The notes under the pieces: model-generated
Told to the model about the DNA's origin: nothing
Seen by the model: the letters and a program-made list of their open reading frames with translations, nothing else
Database searches by the model: none
Program-made: the position numbers and the translations under genes
Part shown: positions 44,798 through 55,370 of the stretch, one piece after another
Position numbering within the stretch: the stretch's first letter is position 1
How the letters are laid out: every line of letters starts with the position of its first letter
NCBI GenBank assembly: GCA_024696005.1
Contig: JAILHF010000051.1
Span: 124,001 to 188,000 of the forward strand
Direction of reading: 5' to 3'
Length of the DNA: 64,000 bases
Source: Lachnospiraceae bacterium
GTDB lineage: Bacteria > Bacillota > Clostridia > Lachnospirales > Lachnospiraceae

Positions 44798-46870
44798 TCA
44801 TGACAGGCGGAAGAACGAGATCGCATCGCTCATATTGTCGTTTACCTTGCGCATCTCGACGGTGGAATCCTGTGTATCCGCGCAGGCCTGGGTAACGGTC
44901 TGGCAGGAAGCTGCCACTTCCTCTGCGGAAGCGCCCAGCTCTTCGGAGATGGCTCCCAGATCGGTGGTCACATTCGTAAGCTCGGTCTTGATGCTTTCCA
45001 GAGTACCGGCCATGAGACGGATTGTGTTGATCTCACTGATGGACGCTTCCACGGAATCCGAAAGCACATTGAACTTGCCCTGGGCTTCATCGATATCCTT
45101 CTGTTCGCGCTGGATCACATCGAAGACACGGTTCGAGATCTCGACGGTTCCGCCGGAAAGCTCGATGACGTTTTCGATGATGCGCTTGATCTCCTTGGCG
45201 GATTCGGCCGAGGAATCCGCAAGGGCGCGGATCTCGTCCGCCACGACAGCGAAACCGCGTCCCGCTTCACCTGCACGCGCTGCTTCGATCGATGCATTCA
45301 GCGAAAGCAGGTTCGTCTGGGAAGCGATGGATTCGATCGCCTGTATCGCAGAGCTGATCTCGGTGATGGCTGCGTTGGTCTCGTTGATCTTGGCGCTGAT
45401 CTCCTGCATGGCCGATACGGATTCGTTTGCCCCCGCATAGACGCTCTTCATGCAATCCGTGGCATCGCTGTTCGCGTTCTTGATGGTCTGGGATGCATTG
45501 TAAAGGTTCTGGACGTTTTTGTTCAGCTGCTCGATGTTGTCGCCGAGGTCTGCAGCCTTTTCCGCCATGGCCTGGGCGTTCTCGGCAACATTCTGGGAAG
45601 TCTCGGCCACTTCGTTGACGGCGGAATTGATCTGCGAGATGGAATCCGCATTCTTTCCGGTCATGCTGTCCACATCCACGATGGAACGGTTCAGCTCGCT
45701 GGCCGAAGCCTGGACGGAACCCAGCGCGTTATCCAGTGCTCCCCGCAGGGCGTGGAAGGAATTCAGGATGCTGACCGTTTCCTCGATATGGGACGAAGCA
45801 TTGCACTTCACGGTCACATCGCCGGTGCTAAGTTCATCCAGAGCCTTGGAGATCTGGATCAGAGGAACGGAGATCAGCCGCTCCACGAGCATGGCGATCA
45901 CCGAGAAGATGACCAGGCAGGCCAGGCAGATGATGATCACGGTCGTACGGATCACGGATACACCGGCCATGACATCCGATTCATCTGCAGTCAGGACGGC
46001 GATGTAATGCGCATCTTCTCCGATATAGTAGCCTGCATATTTGATCTTGCCTTTGTACTCATATTCGATGATGTCCGGCTGGGGAACCCTTCCGGCCTGC
46101 AGCTCGGAAACCAGCCCCTTTACGGCGGCGTTCTCCACGGGCTGTCCGACCTTGCCTGCGTCCGGATGATGCAGCATCGTGCCGTTGGGATCCACATAAT
46201 ATACATAGGCGCTGCTTAAGCCCAGGGAAGAAACATCCGAGATCTCCGCGGCGATGTCCTGTACGTAAAAACCGCAGCCTACATAGCCGATGGCTTCGCC
46301 GTCCACTTTGATCGGCGCATACATGCTCATGATGATCTGGCCGGAGGCCGGGCTTTCCATGATGCCGGTATTATAGGTGCCGTCCGAAGCGGAAAGCATG
46401 GAATCCTGAAGGGCTTTCAGGGAATCGCCTTCCCGCAGCTGGCGACCGATTATAGCCTCGGAAGGATGCGTTATGACCACCGAATTCCAGTCCGCGAGAT
46501 ACAGGCCTTCCCAGCCTGCCAGCTTACCGAAATAATCGAGGGTATACTGCTGCGCCGCCTCGGCCTTGGCTGCATTCGTCGGATCCTGAAGGGCATCCAA
46601 AAGGACGGGCGCAGCGGAATATGCTTTCAACAGTTCCTTGTTCTTGTTTACAACGGTATCGAAGGAATTGCCGACGTTGTTGATCACCTGAAGCAGGGAA
46701 TCATGGGTGTAACCCTTGAGCTCGGCTTTGCTTCTTTCGATCGAGACGATCCCGACAGTAACAGCCGTCACGATCAGCGGGATCAGCGCAAACAGGATCA
46801 GGGTGATCCGCATGTTGAGACGTGATTTTGTTTTTTTCGGTACTTTTGCGTTGCTTTTTTCGTTAGCCAT
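44798..46870 (-). CDS. Methyl-accepting chemotaxis protein, second copy type
   Basis: A 690-residue receptor. It has a basic cytoplasmic start, a first membrane helix (about 23-45), an extracellular dCache-like sensor ([20 protein letters not shown] ... [16 protein letters not shown]), a second helix (about 317-340), a HAMP-like segment and a signalling coiled coil with [20 protein letters not shown]. The ATG at 46870 follows GGAGAAACGGAT; the open frame extends 47 codons further but no ribosome site is seen there. The sensor differs from that of the receptor at 38807, so the ligands probably differ. Confidence 0.94.
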   Translation of the reverse strand: MANEKSNAKVPKKTKSRLNMRITLILFALIPLIVTAVTVGIVSIERSKAELKGYTHDSLLQVINNVGNSFDTVVNKNKELLKAYSAAPVLLDALQDPTNAAKAEAAQQYTLDYFGKLAGWEGLYLADWNSVVITHPSEAIIGRQLREGDSLKALQDSMLSASDGTYNTGIMESPASGQIIMSMYAPIKVDGEAIGYVGCGFYVQDIAAEISDVSSLGLSSAYVYYVDPNGTMLHHPDAGKVGQPVENAAVKGLVSELQAGRVPQPDIIEYEYKGKIKYAGYYIGEDAHYIAVLTADESDVMAGVSVIRTTVIIICLACLVIFSVIAMLVERLISVPLIQISKALDELSTGDVTVKCNASSHIEETVSILNSFHALRGALDNALGSVQASASELNRSIVDVDSMTGKNADSISQINSAVNEVAETSQNVAENAQAMAEKAADLGDNIEQLNKNVQNLYNASQTIKNANSDATDCMKSVYAGANESVSAMQEISAKINETNAAITEISSAIQAIESIASQTNLLSLNASIEAARAGEAGRGFAVVADEIRALADSSAESAKEIKRIIENVIELSGGTVEISNRVFDVIQREQKDIDEAQGKFNVLSDSVEASISEINTIRLMAGTLESIKTELTNVTTDLGAISEELGASAEEVAASCQTVTQACADTQDSTVEMRKVNDNMSDAISFFRLS

Positions 46871-47030
46871 ATCCGTTTCTCCTTTACCGTATAATAAAAA
46901 TGACTTTTTCCTCCCGTTCCCGGGAGTTAAAAACCATTTTTCTAATGATAGCACATGCGCCCGGAAGCAACAATGGTAATACTCCCGAAAAAGACGGCAT
47001 AAATCTGTCATAAATTAAGAAGGCAGGGGA

Positions 47031-47963
47031 TCAGGAAAGGATATCACGCTTAGCTGCTTCGTATTCCGGCCGGTTTTTGGCTTTCCGGAGTTTTTTGAGC
47101 GCTGCATCCTTCTCCGGGAAGTTCTGCCCCAGATAGGACCAGAGCTCCTTCATGCGGTAAAGCACCGTATTCTCGTCACCGCCGTACAGCGCCCTGTAAT
47201 CGGCGAACAGACGGTCGAGGAATTCCGAAAGCTCGGCCCCGTCTGCGGCGGCACCGCCCGAAAGCCGGCGGGCCAGTGAAGGGTCGCGGAGCATCCCCCG
47301 GCCGAGCATGACAGCACCTACCCTCTCTCCGGCGGGTTTTACGATGCGTTCCAAATCCTCTTCGGAAAAGATGTCGCCGTTATAGACCAGCGGCAGCCGG
47401 CTATCTCTGCAGGCAGCGTAAAAAACGTCCGCGTGCACGCCCGGACGGTATTGCTCCTTTAATACACGGGGATGGATCGTGAGCTCGCAGATCGGGTATT
47501 TTTCATAAACGGAAAGGATCGCCGCAAACTCCGAAGGGGCCGAGACCCCGATCCTGGTCTTTACGGAGATCTTCAGGTCCGAATGGGAAAAGATGTAGTC
47601 GAGAAAACGGTCGAGTGCTTCGGGATCGCGAAGCATGCCGGCACCCTTGTCGTGCGCCGTGACGGTCGGCGAGGGGCAGCCGGCGTTTAAGTTGATCTCT
47701 TCCCAGCCGTACAGCGAGCTTATCTCCTCGGCCAGGGACACAAAGGCAGCCGGATCGTTGCAGAGGATCTGCGGGACAAGCGAGATGCCGGGATTGTTCT
47801 CAGGGAGCAGGCCGGCCCTTTCCTTGTCCTGCATCCCCTTTTTCGGACGCGGATGGATAAAGGGGGTGTAATATTTCACCACCCCCTTGCCAAACATATC
47901 CTTTATCACATTCCGGAAAACATGCCCGGTGATCCCCTCCAACGGGGCCAGATAATACTTCAT
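47031..47963 (-). CDS. dus: tRNA dihydrouridine synthase
   Basis: A flavoenzyme that reduces uridine to dihydrouridine in tRNA. The 310-residue TIM-barrel protein has the catalytic C96 in NAGCPSPTVT, KTRIGV, the NGDIFSEEDL loop and GRGMLRDPSL, which binds the FMN phosphate. It begins with only a weak ribosome site, nine bases after the upstream chemoreceptor stop. It is probably a DusB/DusC-type enzyme; which tRNA position it modifies cannot be read from sequence. Confidence 0.92.
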   Translation of the reverse strand: MKYYLAPLEGITGHVFRNVIKDMFGKGVVKYYTPFIHPRPKKGMQDKERAGLLPENNPGISLVPQILCNDPAAFVSLAEEISSLYGWEEINLNAGCPSPTVTAHDKGAGMLRDPEALDRFLDYIFSHSDLKISVKTRIGVSAPSEFAAILSVYEKYPICELTIHPRVLKEQYRPGVHADVFYAACRDSRLPLVYNGDIFSEEDLERIVKPAGERVGAVMLGRGMLRDPSLARRLSGGAAADGAELSEFLDRLFADYRALYGGDENTVLYRMKELWSYLGQNFPEKDAALKKLRKAKNRPEYEAAKRDILS

Positions 47964-47972
47964 GAGTTTCGT

Positions 47973-49643
47973 TTAGCGGAAATATGCTACCGCATCCTTC
48001 AGTTCCGCGGACAGGCCGTTCATGATGTTCGTGTTCTCGGAAACGCTGCTTACGTTATCGGCAACGCCTGCGATCGAAGCGGCCACCTCTTCGTTCGTGG
48101 CCGAAGTCTCTTCCGAGATCGCCGAAAGGTCGGTCACCGCGTTCAGGATCGTATCCTTGATGGTCTCGAGCTGGCCGGTCACTTCGGCTACCGATGCGAT
48201 CTCCTCGACGGAGCCGGAGATGTTGCTTTCCAGCTTTTCGAACTTGTCCTGGGTCACGATGAGCAGTTCCTTCTCGTCGGCGATCAGCTCCCTGACCTTC
48301 TTGGCTTGCTCCACGCACTTCGTGGAAGACTCGCCGATCTCGCTCACGATATCCTTGATCTGGTTCGCGGAAACATCGGACTGCTCCGCAAGCGCCTTGA
48401 TCTCTTCGGCAACCACGGCAAAGCCGCGTCCGGCCTCACCTGCTCTTGCCGCTTCAATGCTCGCATTGAGCGAAAGCAGATTGGTCTGGGATGCGATGCT
48501 GGTGATCAGGGCCACCATCTCGTTGATCTTGGCAATGGATTCGTTGGTGGCATTGATGCGCTTTGCGATATCCTCCACTGCCTCGGAGGAACGCTCGGAA
48601 GAGCTGATCACACGGTTGATGCACTCGGCCGCTTCCTGGTTCGCATCCGACATCGCCGTGGAATTCGTGTTCAGATTGTTCACATTGGAAACCGCCTGAC
48701 CGATCATCTCGCCCATGTGGATCATGTTATCGTTGATGTCCTGTACGCTGGCCGCCATGGTCATGGTGGTCTGGGTCAGGGCCTGCATGGAGTCGGCGAT
48801 CTGGGTAGCCGCCGAGGAAGAATCGGAAGCCATCTCGGCCGTGTTCGCGATCCTGCCGTTTAAGCTGTCGGAAGATGAACGGATCTTTCCGATGGAATCC
48901 CTGAGCACTTCTCCGAGCTTTTCGGCCGAATCGATGATCTGCGTGGTCTCCTGGATTTTGCTCACTTCATTGATCTGAATGTCCGTATCGCCGTTCGAAA
49001 GTTTCTCCATGCCGGCCGCAACAGCCTTGAGAGGGCTTGAGACCTTCAGGGAGATCAGCCATGCGATTACGGCAAAGACTGCGATGCCTGCCAGACCGAT
49101 CAGGGCGATCACCAGATAGATGTGCCTCTCGGCAGCTTTGATCTGGTCGGCGGGCTTTCCGGAAAAGGCCATGCCGCAGACGCCGGCCGAACTCTTCAGG
49201 GGCATATAATATACATAGTAGTCCTTCCCGTTGATCACAACATCGTCGGAATAGTAGTCGCTGCCGCCGGAAACCGCTGCCCATACGGCATCCGAAGCGG
49301 GTGTTCCTTCGATGCGCTTCCCGTCTGCGCCATAGATGGTTGTCATAAAGCGGATGTTATCGCGGAAGACCGTAAGATCCACGCCCGTCGACTTCATGGA
49401 ATCGATGTAGGTGGTGTCATATTCCAGGAAACCGTCCACAAGGTCGTTATCGTTGATCAGGTCGTATTCATAGTATTCCTGCAGCGCTTTGGTCGCGACC
49501 ATGAGCTCTTCCTTTGTATTGTCTTCCAGATTATCCACCATGATCGAGGAGGTGACAAAAAACAGGAGGACGACCACGCTGATCAGGGGGATCAGAGCGA
49601 ACATCAGCAGCATGGCTTTCATACTCAGTTTCTTTTTCTTCAT
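47973..49643 (-). CDS. Methyl-accepting chemotaxis protein with single-Cache-type sensor
   Basis: A 556-residue receptor with two membrane helices (about residues 10-33 and 185-210) bordering a shorter sensor domain ([22 protein letters not shown] ... [11 protein letters not shown]) that fits a single-Cache fold. A HAMP-like region and the signalling coiled coil follow, with [20 protein letters not shown]. The ribosome site is AAAGGAG. dus is nine bases downstream and probably cotranscribed. Confidence 0.94.
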   Translation of the reverse strand: MKKKKLSMKAMLLMFALIPLISVVVLLFFVTSSIMVDNLEDNTKEELMVATKALQEYYEYDLINDNDLVDGFLEYDTTYIDSMKSTGVDLTVFRDNIRFMTTIYGADGKRIEGTPASDAVWAAVSGGSDYYSDDVVINGKDYYVYYMPLKSSAGVCGMAFSGKPADQIKAAERHIYLVIALIGLAGIAVFAVIAWLISLKVSSPLKAVAAGMEKLSNGDTDIQINEVSKIQETTQIIDSAEKLGEVLRDSIGKIRSSSDSLNGRIANTAEMASDSSSAATQIADSMQALTQTTMTMAASVQDINDNMIHMGEMIGQAVSNVNNLNTNSTAMSDANQEAAECINRVISSSERSSEAVEDIAKRINATNESIAKINEMVALITSIASQTNLLSLNASIEAARAGEAGRGFAVVAEEIKALAEQSDVSANQIKDIVSEIGESSTKCVEQAKKVRELIADEKELLIVTQDKFEKLESNISGSVEEIASVAEVTGQLETIKDTILNAVTDLSAISEETSATNEEVAASIAGVADNVSSVSENTNIMNGLSAELKDAVAYFR

Positions 49644-49698
49644 CAGTTTTCTCCTTTCATGATCAAGAGAAGATCTTTTTCCTTCTATTGCACAAAGG

Positions 49699-49725
49699 AC
49701 CTGCAGAACGCTGTTGTTCTGCAGG
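49699..49725 (-). terminator. Hairpin after the flotillin gene
   Basis: ACCTGCAGAAC (49699-49709) pairs perfectly with GTTCTGCAGGT (49715-49725). The T run is weak, so termination is likely but not certain. Confidence 0.6.
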
Positions 49726-49809
49726 TATCCTTCTGCTCTGTTCTAATGCTCATATTGTGAGTCTGTGCATCCGGTTTTTATTCGTTTGCCCGACGGCTGC
49801 GCCGCGCAT

Positions 49810-51372
49810 TTATTCCGCATCATTTCCGGCTGTCGCAGCGGATGCGGCGGCTACCGGAACGGCGGCTGTCACGGCCTTTGCTGCCTCAGGAGCGGCCGCG
49901 CCTTCCAGTCCGGTCACATTGATGTTCTTGGTTACTTTGGCGTCATAAGTGCTTGCCTTCATGATCTCGGTGAAATCCACGCCCGTGGCTTCCGTCATGG
50001 TATCAAATACCTGTTTCATTACGACGGGCATGTTGCCGGATACGGCCTGAACACCGCTTCCGTCCGTTCCGCCCGAACCGTAGATGTTGACCTTATCGAT
50101 GGCGGAAAGGGGCTTTGCAACCTCTGCAGCCATCTGCGGCAGGATGTTGACCATCATTTCGATCACGGCTGCGCCATTGTACTTCTTGTAAGCTTCTGCC
50201 TTCTTCTCCATGGCTTCGGCTTCCGCGAGACCCTTTGCCTTGATGGCTTCGGCTTCTGCCATACCCTTGGCGGTAATACCGGCAGCTTCCTGCTCGGCAG
50301 CGTATCTTGCGGCATCTGCCTTTGCCTTCTGGGCTTCGGCGGACTTTTCCTGTTCGTACTTTTCAGCTTCTGCCTGACGCTGGCGCTGTGCGAGCTTTGC
50401 TTCTGCGTCCTTCTCGGCTTTGTACTTCTCGGCATCGGCCTGACGTTCGATCTGTGCCGACAGTTCCTGCTGACGCACGAGCACTTCTTTCTGCTTCAGT
50501 TCTGCTTCACGTTCCGCCTTCGCGATCTGGACGTTCACGGTCTGTGTTTCGATCGTCTTGGCCTGTTCCTGCTTCTGGATCTCATAGGCGGCATCCGCTT
50601 CTGCCCTCTTGATGTCGGCCGCAACCTTCAGTTCGGACTTGCGGATATCGAGCTCGTTGTTCTTCTGGGCGATCTGCGTTTCCGCTTCGATCTGAGCTTC
50701 GTTGGCTTCTTTGCGTGCGCTGGCCTGTGCAACGGCGATCTCCTTCTCGGCATTTGCCCTGGAGATCTCGGCGCTCTGCCGGATCGCTACGGTGTTGGCG
50801 ATACCGAGGTTCTCGATCACGCCGAGGCCGGCATCGTCGATGTTCTGGATATTGAAGGAGACGATCTCGAGTCCCATCTTGGCCATGTCGAGTGCTGCGT
50901 TCTCCTGTACCATTGCCGCGAAGGTTTTCCGGTCGTTCATGATGTCGACAAGCCTCATGGCGCCGATGATCTCACGAAGGTTACCTTCCAGCACGTTGAC
51001 GACCATCTGGTTGATGTATCCGGAATCCTTGTTCAGGAAGTTTTCGGCGGCTGCTTTGATCAGCTGGTTGGATGTGCCGATCTTTACGATCGCGACCGAA
51101 TCAACCATGATATTGATGTAGTCGAGCGTCGGTATCGTCTTGGATGTGCGGACATCGATGGACAACATCTTCAGGGAAAGACGGTCCAGACGCTGCAAGA
51201 AAGGGATGCGTACCGAAGAACGGCCTATGATGAATTTCGGCTCCTTCTTCAGACCCGAGATGATCACCGCCTGGTCGGTGGGTGCCTTCACATAACCCAT
51301 TCCGACGATGATCAGCAGCAGGATCACTGCGATCACAATACCGAGTACCAATAATGCTTCCTCTGTTGACAT
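49810..51372 (-). CDS. Flotillin family (SPFH) membrane scaffold protein
   Basis: Flotillins organise membrane microdomains. The 520-residue protein has one N-terminal membrane helix (about 6-27), the SPFH domain (about 30-220), and a long Ala/Glu/Lys-rich coiled coil (about 225-420) with the AEAEAIKAKGLAEAEA-type repeats of the family. A C-terminal tail rich in Ala follows. It resembles B. subtilis FloT (YuaG). It has a strong ribosome site (AAAGGAGG) and an isolated promoter with an operator-like repeat. No NfeD partner gene is adjacent. Confidence 0.93.
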   Translation of the reverse strand: MSTEEALLVLGIVIAVILLLIIVGMGYVKAPTDQAVIISGLKKEPKFIIGRSSVRIPFLQRLDRLSLKMLSIDVRTSKTIPTLDYINIMVDSVAIVKIGTSNQLIKAAAENFLNKDSGYINQMVVNVLEGNLREIIGAMRLVDIMNDRKTFAAMVQENAALDMAKMGLEIVSFNIQNIDDAGLGVIENLGIANTVAIRQSAEISRANAEKEIAVAQASARKEANEAQIEAETQIAQKNNELDIRKSELKVAADIKRAEADAAYEIQKQEQAKTIETQTVNVQIAKAEREAELKQKEVLVRQQELSAQIERQADAEKYKAEKDAEAKLAQRQRQAEAEKYEQEKSAEAQKAKADAARYAAEQEAAGITAKGMAEAEAIKAKGLAEAEAMEKKAEAYKKYNGAAVIEMMVNILPQMAAEVAKPLSAIDKVNIYGSGGTDGSGVQAVSGNMPVVMKQVFDTMTEATGVDFTEIMKASTYDAKVTKNINVTGLEGAAAPEAAKAVTAAVPVAAASAATAGNDAE

Positions 51373-51415
51373 ATCAGACCCTCCTTTTTGGGATGACTGT
51401 TTGAATGTAACGCAA

Positions 51416-51436
51416 GTGCTACATTCTGTAGTACAT
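51416..51436. promoter_or_regulatory. Operator-like inverted repeat at the flotillin start site
   Basis: GTGCTACA-TTC-TGTAGTAC, eight-base arms with one mismatch, placed just downstream of the -10 hexamer. The arms resemble BlaI/CopY-type sites, but the central spacer is three bases rather than two. Confidence 0.55.
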
Positions 51437-51463
51437 AATAGCGTATCCTTCTGTTTTCGTCAA
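51435..51463 (-). promoter_or_regulatory. Promoter of the flotillin gene
   Basis: On the minus strand TTGACG (51463-51458), 17-base spacer, TATTAT (51440-51435). Confidence 0.7.
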
Positions 51464-51512
51464 GCGAACAGACATTGCGGAAAGCGCACCTAAACGGTGC
51501 AAAAAGCTTTTC

Positions 51513-51541
51513 TTGCGTCAGTCTGATGATGATGATAAAAT
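51513..51541 (+). promoter_or_regulatory. Promoter of the HD-GYP gene, leaderless geometry
   Basis: TTGCGT (51513-51518), 17-base spacer, TAAAAT (51536-51541). The ATG begins six bases later and no ribosome site exists, so the mRNA would start at or next to the start codon. Confidence 0.65.
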
Positions 51542-51547
51542 AGTTCC

Positions 51548-53473
51548 ATGAATGACAATTACGGCATAAGAGAAAGCTTTCTGCAATACGCGGAGCGCAT
51601 ATCCCTGATCCAGCAGCTGTCTTCCTCGCTGATCGATGGGGAAGAAAGCGCCGACACGTACTCCGACCATCTGAAGGAGCGTTTCCGCAAGATCGGCGAG
51701 CTGGCCGCGATCAACCGCAACATGCTCGACAACGAGCTGTTTCCGCTCCTTCGCGCCTCCGGCGACCTGGATACCCATCTGGCCGAAGAGCTTAACGAGC
51801 TTGCCGACATCCTTTTCAGCATCGCTTCGGGAAACGAAGACGGCGAGAACCTGGACCTGCCTGTCAGTTCCATGATCGCGGACCGTCTGATCCTGGACGC
51901 GGATCACAAAGACAACATCCAGGCCCGGATACGCTGCATGAACAGTGAGGCCGCAGCCTGCTATTCCATGCTCCACATGACCGGCCGCATCACGGCCGAT
52001 CCTTCCCTGAGCCGCATTTATACCGAAAAAGGCCTGGCGCTCGGCGAGGAATTCATCTGCATGCTCGAGCCCGACTTTTTCCTTCTGATCCCGGATGTCG
52101 AGCAGCGCATGCTCGTTCTGAACAACGCCTGCTTCATGGCGCGTTTCTTTGAGCTTTTCCGCAATGACGATGCAATGAACAGCTATAATCTGGACATCCT
52201 CGACCGGATGCTCGATATCGCCGAAGACGAATTCTATCATGAGGAAGCGCCCGGCTTCGACTGGAAGCTCTTCACATTCCGCAGTCTGGAATACTATGTC
52301 CGCTGCACCGAAGCCAATAATCTCCGTGGCTTTTCCGATGAGCTGCTGGAACGGATCGAGTATCGGGCGGATCAGCTTGAGGAGCTGCTCTCTTCCGATC
52401 CGGCTTATTTCGAAAACGTGAGCGGCGCAGCCGTCTGCCCCGTCCACATCGCGCGCTGCCGTTATCTGGCAGGCAGCCTGAAAAAGGAAGTCTACAGTGA
52501 GCTCCTGCTTTCGGTATACGAAGCGCGGAACAAAGAAGATTTCAGCATCGACGGGATCGGCTTCAATGCCCTGCTCCCGCTCGAGCTCCTGAGCCTGCCC
52601 GACCCGCAGGAACTCAGTTCCAGGGAGGCTCTTCTGGTAAGAAGTCTCTACCGGGATCTTTCCCATTATCTTTCCGTTTGTCCGAATCCCGGGGATCTGA
52701 TGAAGATGCTCGATTATTACATCCTTGCTGTCGATCGTTTCATCTGCATTCCCAGCGGCGTTGACTTCGAGGAATTCATGCTGCTGAGCCTGGCCGGAGC
52801 GCATCCGCCGACCTATGTCCATTCCCGCATGGTCGGACAGATTGCGGAATGCCTCTGCCATCACCTTTTGAACACCGCGCCGGAGCGCTTCATCGGTTTT
52901 CCCGGCTGCGCAGATGTTGATGACGTAAAGCAAAAGCGCGAGGAGATCACCCGCTTTGCCTACCATGCCGCCCTTTGCCATGATTTCGGAAAGATCTACA
53001 TCGTGGATACGATCTTTGTCTACGGCCGCGGCCTGCTCGACATGGAATACGATCTGATCAAAGCGCATCCCGTCCTCGGAGCGGAGCTTGTTTCAAGACA
53101 CGAAAGCACGCGCCGTTACGCGGATGTCGTGCGCGCGCATCACCGCTGGCATGACGGAAACGGCGGTTATCCGGACGGCCCCGATCTGTCGGACAGCCCT
53201 TACCGGACCATCATCGATCTGGTGCTCTGTGCCGATTGCATGGATGCCGCCACCGATCCCGTGGGCCGCGGTGCCCATCACGACAAGAATCTGGGCACCT
53301 TCAAGAAAGAGATCCGTGAAGGCGCAGGCACGCGTTATGCCCCCTGGCTTTCGGAACTGGTTGACAGGCCTGCGGTAACTTCGGACCTGGAATATCTGCT
53401 GACAAAGGGCCGCGAGATACACTACCGAGAAACCTATGCCCTGCTTCGCAACATCCGCGGCGGATCTGTCTGA
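51548..53473 (+). CDS. HD-GYP domain protein with long unassigned N-terminus
   Basis: HD-GYP domains degrade cyclic di-GMP. In this 641-residue protein the C-terminal region has the metal-binding H478-D479 (CHDFGK), then AHPVLGAELV, H531-H532 in AHHRWHDGNGG and GGYPDG, the GYP signature, followed by ADCMDAATDP. Two extra residues split the usual HHERWDGKGYP pattern. The first 420 residues or so are helical-looking and acidic, with no domain I recognise and no membrane helix. With the GGDEF proteins in this window it points to cyclic di-GMP signalling. It is single and convergent with the aminopeptidase gene. Confidence 0.85.
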   Translation: MNDNYGIRESFLQYAERISLIQQLSSSLIDGEESADTYSDHLKERFRKIGELAAINRNMLDNELFPLLRASGDLDTHLAEELNELADILFSIASGNEDGENLDLPVSSMIADRLILDADHKDNIQARIRCMNSEAAACYSMLHMTGRITADPSLSRIYTEKGLALGEEFICMLEPDFFLLIPDVEQRMLVLNNACFMARFFELFRNDDAMNSYNLDILDRMLDIAEDEFYHEEAPGFDWKLFTFRSLEYYVRCTEANNLRGFSDELLERIEYRADQLEELLSSDPAYFENVSGAAVCPVHIARCRYLAGSLKKEVYSELLLSVYEARNKEDFSIDGIGFNALLPLELLSLPDPQELSSREALLVRSLYRDLSHYLSVCPNPGDLMKMLDYYILAVDRFICIPSGVDFEEFMLLSLAGAHPPTYVHSRMVGQIAECLCHHLLNTAPERFIGFPGCADVDDVKQKREEITRFAYHAALCHDFGKIYIVDTIFVYGRGLLDMEYDLIKAHPVLGAELVSRHESTRRYADVVRAHHRWHDGNGGYPDGPDLSDSPYRTIIDLVLCADCMDAATDPVGRGAHHDKNLGTFKKEIREGAGTRYAPWLSELVDRPAVTSDLEYLLTKGREIHYRETYALLRNIRGGSV

Positions 53474-53483
53474 AGAAGCAAAC

Positions 53484-53512
53484 AAAAAAGAGCGCTTGAC
53501 CGCTCTTTTTTT
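53484..53512. terminator. Bidirectional terminator
   Basis: AAAAAAGAGCG and CGCTCTTTTTT arms around a six-base loop between two convergent genes. Confidence 0.9.
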
Positions 53513-53533
53513 ATGTATGTTTTTCGTGCCGCT

Positions 53534-55333
53534 TCATCCGAGCGCTTCCGTGGCTTTGATCAGCCACTCCTTCTCATCCTCATCCTCCATCAGCGGCAGA
53601 AGTGCATCCCGGACCTGCTTGTGATATGCGTTGAGCCAGGCGAGCTCTTTGGGCTGCAGTTCCTCGGGAAGAATGGCATCCCGGTCGATCGGGACCAGGG
53701 TCAGCGGCTCAAAGGCAAGGAATTCGCCATCGCCGTTCTCGCAGCGCTTTACGCACAGCAGTATGTTTTCGATGCGGATGCCGTGGCTGCCGGCCACGTA
53801 TACGCCCGGCTCGTCCGATACCAGCATGCCGGGACGGATCACGGCGTCTTCTCCCGCGCGAAGCTGTTTCCAGCGTATGCCGTGCGGGCCTTCGTGGACG
53901 CTCAGCATGTAGCCCACGCCGTGTCCCGTGCCGCATTTATAGTCCATTTCCAGCTCCCAGACAGGGCCTCTGGCAAGAATATCGAGGTTACGGCCGCCGC
54001 AGCCCGAAAGGAAGACCGCATTCTGCAGGGCGAGCATGCCGGCAAGCACTCTCGTAAACTGCTTCTTCTGTTCGCGCGGGATCTCGCCGAGGGCAAGGGT
54101 TCTCGTCACATCCGTGGTGCCGCCGTCATACTGCCCGCCGGAATCCACAAGATAAAAGCCGTTCGCTCCGATCGCCGCGTGGTCTTCTTCCGTGGCTTCG
54201 TAATGCATCATGGCCGCATTGGGCCCGAAGGCGCTGATCGTGGTAAAGGACAGATCATTGCAGTCGGGCTGCGCAAGACGCATGTCATCGAGCTTTTTGG
54301 CGAGTGCAAGTTCGTCAAGTGCTTCTTTGCCTGCTTTTTCCTTCACATAGTGCAAAAAGCGCGTGAGCACAAGGCTGTCGTTACGGTAGATCCGGCGCGT
54401 GTGTCCGATCTCCGTCTCGTTTTTGACGGCTTTTTCCTCCTCTATGGGCGACTGCTTCGCGATGATCTCGGCTCCGCTGCGCTCAAGCACTCGCTGGATC
54501 AGGTAATTGGTCCTGTCCGGATCGACAAGGACCGATCCGTCAAAACGAAGCTTCGGCAGATCGCGGTAAAAGCTGTCGTAAGACCTGAGCCGTATGTCCT
54601 CTTTTTCGGCGAAGGCATAAAAATCATCCGTCACGGCTTCTTCCTTTACATAAAGCGTTACGCTCTCATCCGTGATCACGCTGTAGGCATAGGCGACCGG
54701 ATTGCATTCCACATCGTTTCCGCGCAGATTGAAAAGCCACATCTGCTCTTCGAGGCACGAAAGGATCGTTGCCACGCCGCCGGCTTCGGCCACGGCATCC
54801 CTGAGCATTGTGATCTTCTCGGATACGCTGCAGCCGCAGAGATCTTTCGGAAGCACACGGATATCCTCGGCGCTGTCGGAGGGCCGGTCTTCCCAGACCG
54901 CATTCACGAGGTTTTTCCCGATCCGCATGCGCGCGCCGTTGTCACGGAGCACGGAAGCGATCTTCTGTCCGCGCTTGGCTTCGCACAGCCGACCGTCCAG
55001 AAGGAGCAGATCGCCGGATGCCACGCTGTCCGCAAGATATTCGTAAAGGGTCGGTACCCCTGCGTCACCCTCGCGCATCAGGCAGATCGTGCTGCCGTCC
55101 AGTTCCTTTTCGGCCTGCACGAAATAGCGTCCGTCGGTCCACAGGCAGGCTGTTTCGGTTCCGACGAGCAGCGTGCCCGCCGAGCCGGTAAAACCGGAGA
55201 GATACTCTCTTTCCTTGTAGTGATCATTGATGTATTCCGAACCGTGCGGATCGGCCGTGTTGCACAGATACCACTGTGCGCCGTTCTCCTCCATGACCTT
55301 CCGCAGGGCTGTGAGTTTTTCCGGAACCGTCAT
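53534..55333 (-). CDS. Xaa-Pro aminopeptidase (M24B, three-domain type)
   Basis: Cleaves the N-terminal residue before proline. The 599-residue protein has two creatinase-like N-terminal domains and a pita-bread catalytic domain. Metal ligands are the two Asp in VDSGGQYDGGTTDVTR, the His in GTGHGVGYMLSVHEGP, and the Glu in SDEPGVYV and FLAFEPL. A C-terminal extension (NAYHKQVRDALLPLM) is typical of the 600-residue class also found in eukaryotes. The ribosome site is AAGGAG. It is the last gene of the thrC run. Confidence 0.95.
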   Translation of the reverse strand: MTVPEKLTALRKVMEENGAQWYLCNTADPHGSEYINDHYKEREYLSGFTGSAGTLLVGTETACLWTDGRYFVQAEKELDGSTICLMREGDAGVPTLYEYLADSVASGDLLLLDGRLCEAKRGQKIASVLRDNGARMRIGKNLVNAVWEDRPSDSAEDIRVLPKDLCGCSVSEKITMLRDAVAEAGGVATILSCLEEQMWLFNLRGNDVECNPVAYAYSVITDESVTLYVKEEAVTDDFYAFAEKEDIRLRSYDSFYRDLPKLRFDGSVLVDPDRTNYLIQRVLERSGAEIIAKQSPIEEEKAVKNETEIGHTRRIYRNDSLVLTRFLHYVKEKAGKEALDELALAKKLDDMRLAQPDCNDLSFTTISAFGPNAAMMHYEATEEDHAAIGANGFYLVDSGGQYDGGTTDVTRTLALGEIPREQKKQFTRVLAGMLALQNAVFLSGCGGRNLDILARGPVWELEMDYKCGTGHGVGYMLSVHEGPHGIRWKQLRAGEDAVIRPGMLVSDEPGVYVAGSHGIRIENILLCVKRCENGDGEFLAFEPLTLVPIDRDAILPEELQPKELAWLNAYHKQVRDALLPLMEDEDEKEWLIKATEALG

Positions 55334-55370
55334 CCGTTTTTCTCCTTTGTCAAACTTGTTGTGATCTGTC

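Noticed and set aside
46911-46926. Terminator between dus and the chemoreceptor gene at 44798
   Set aside because: CTCCCG-TTCC-CGGGAG is a good stem, but on the minus strand an A run follows it rather than a T run, and it sits in the leader of the chemoreceptor gene.
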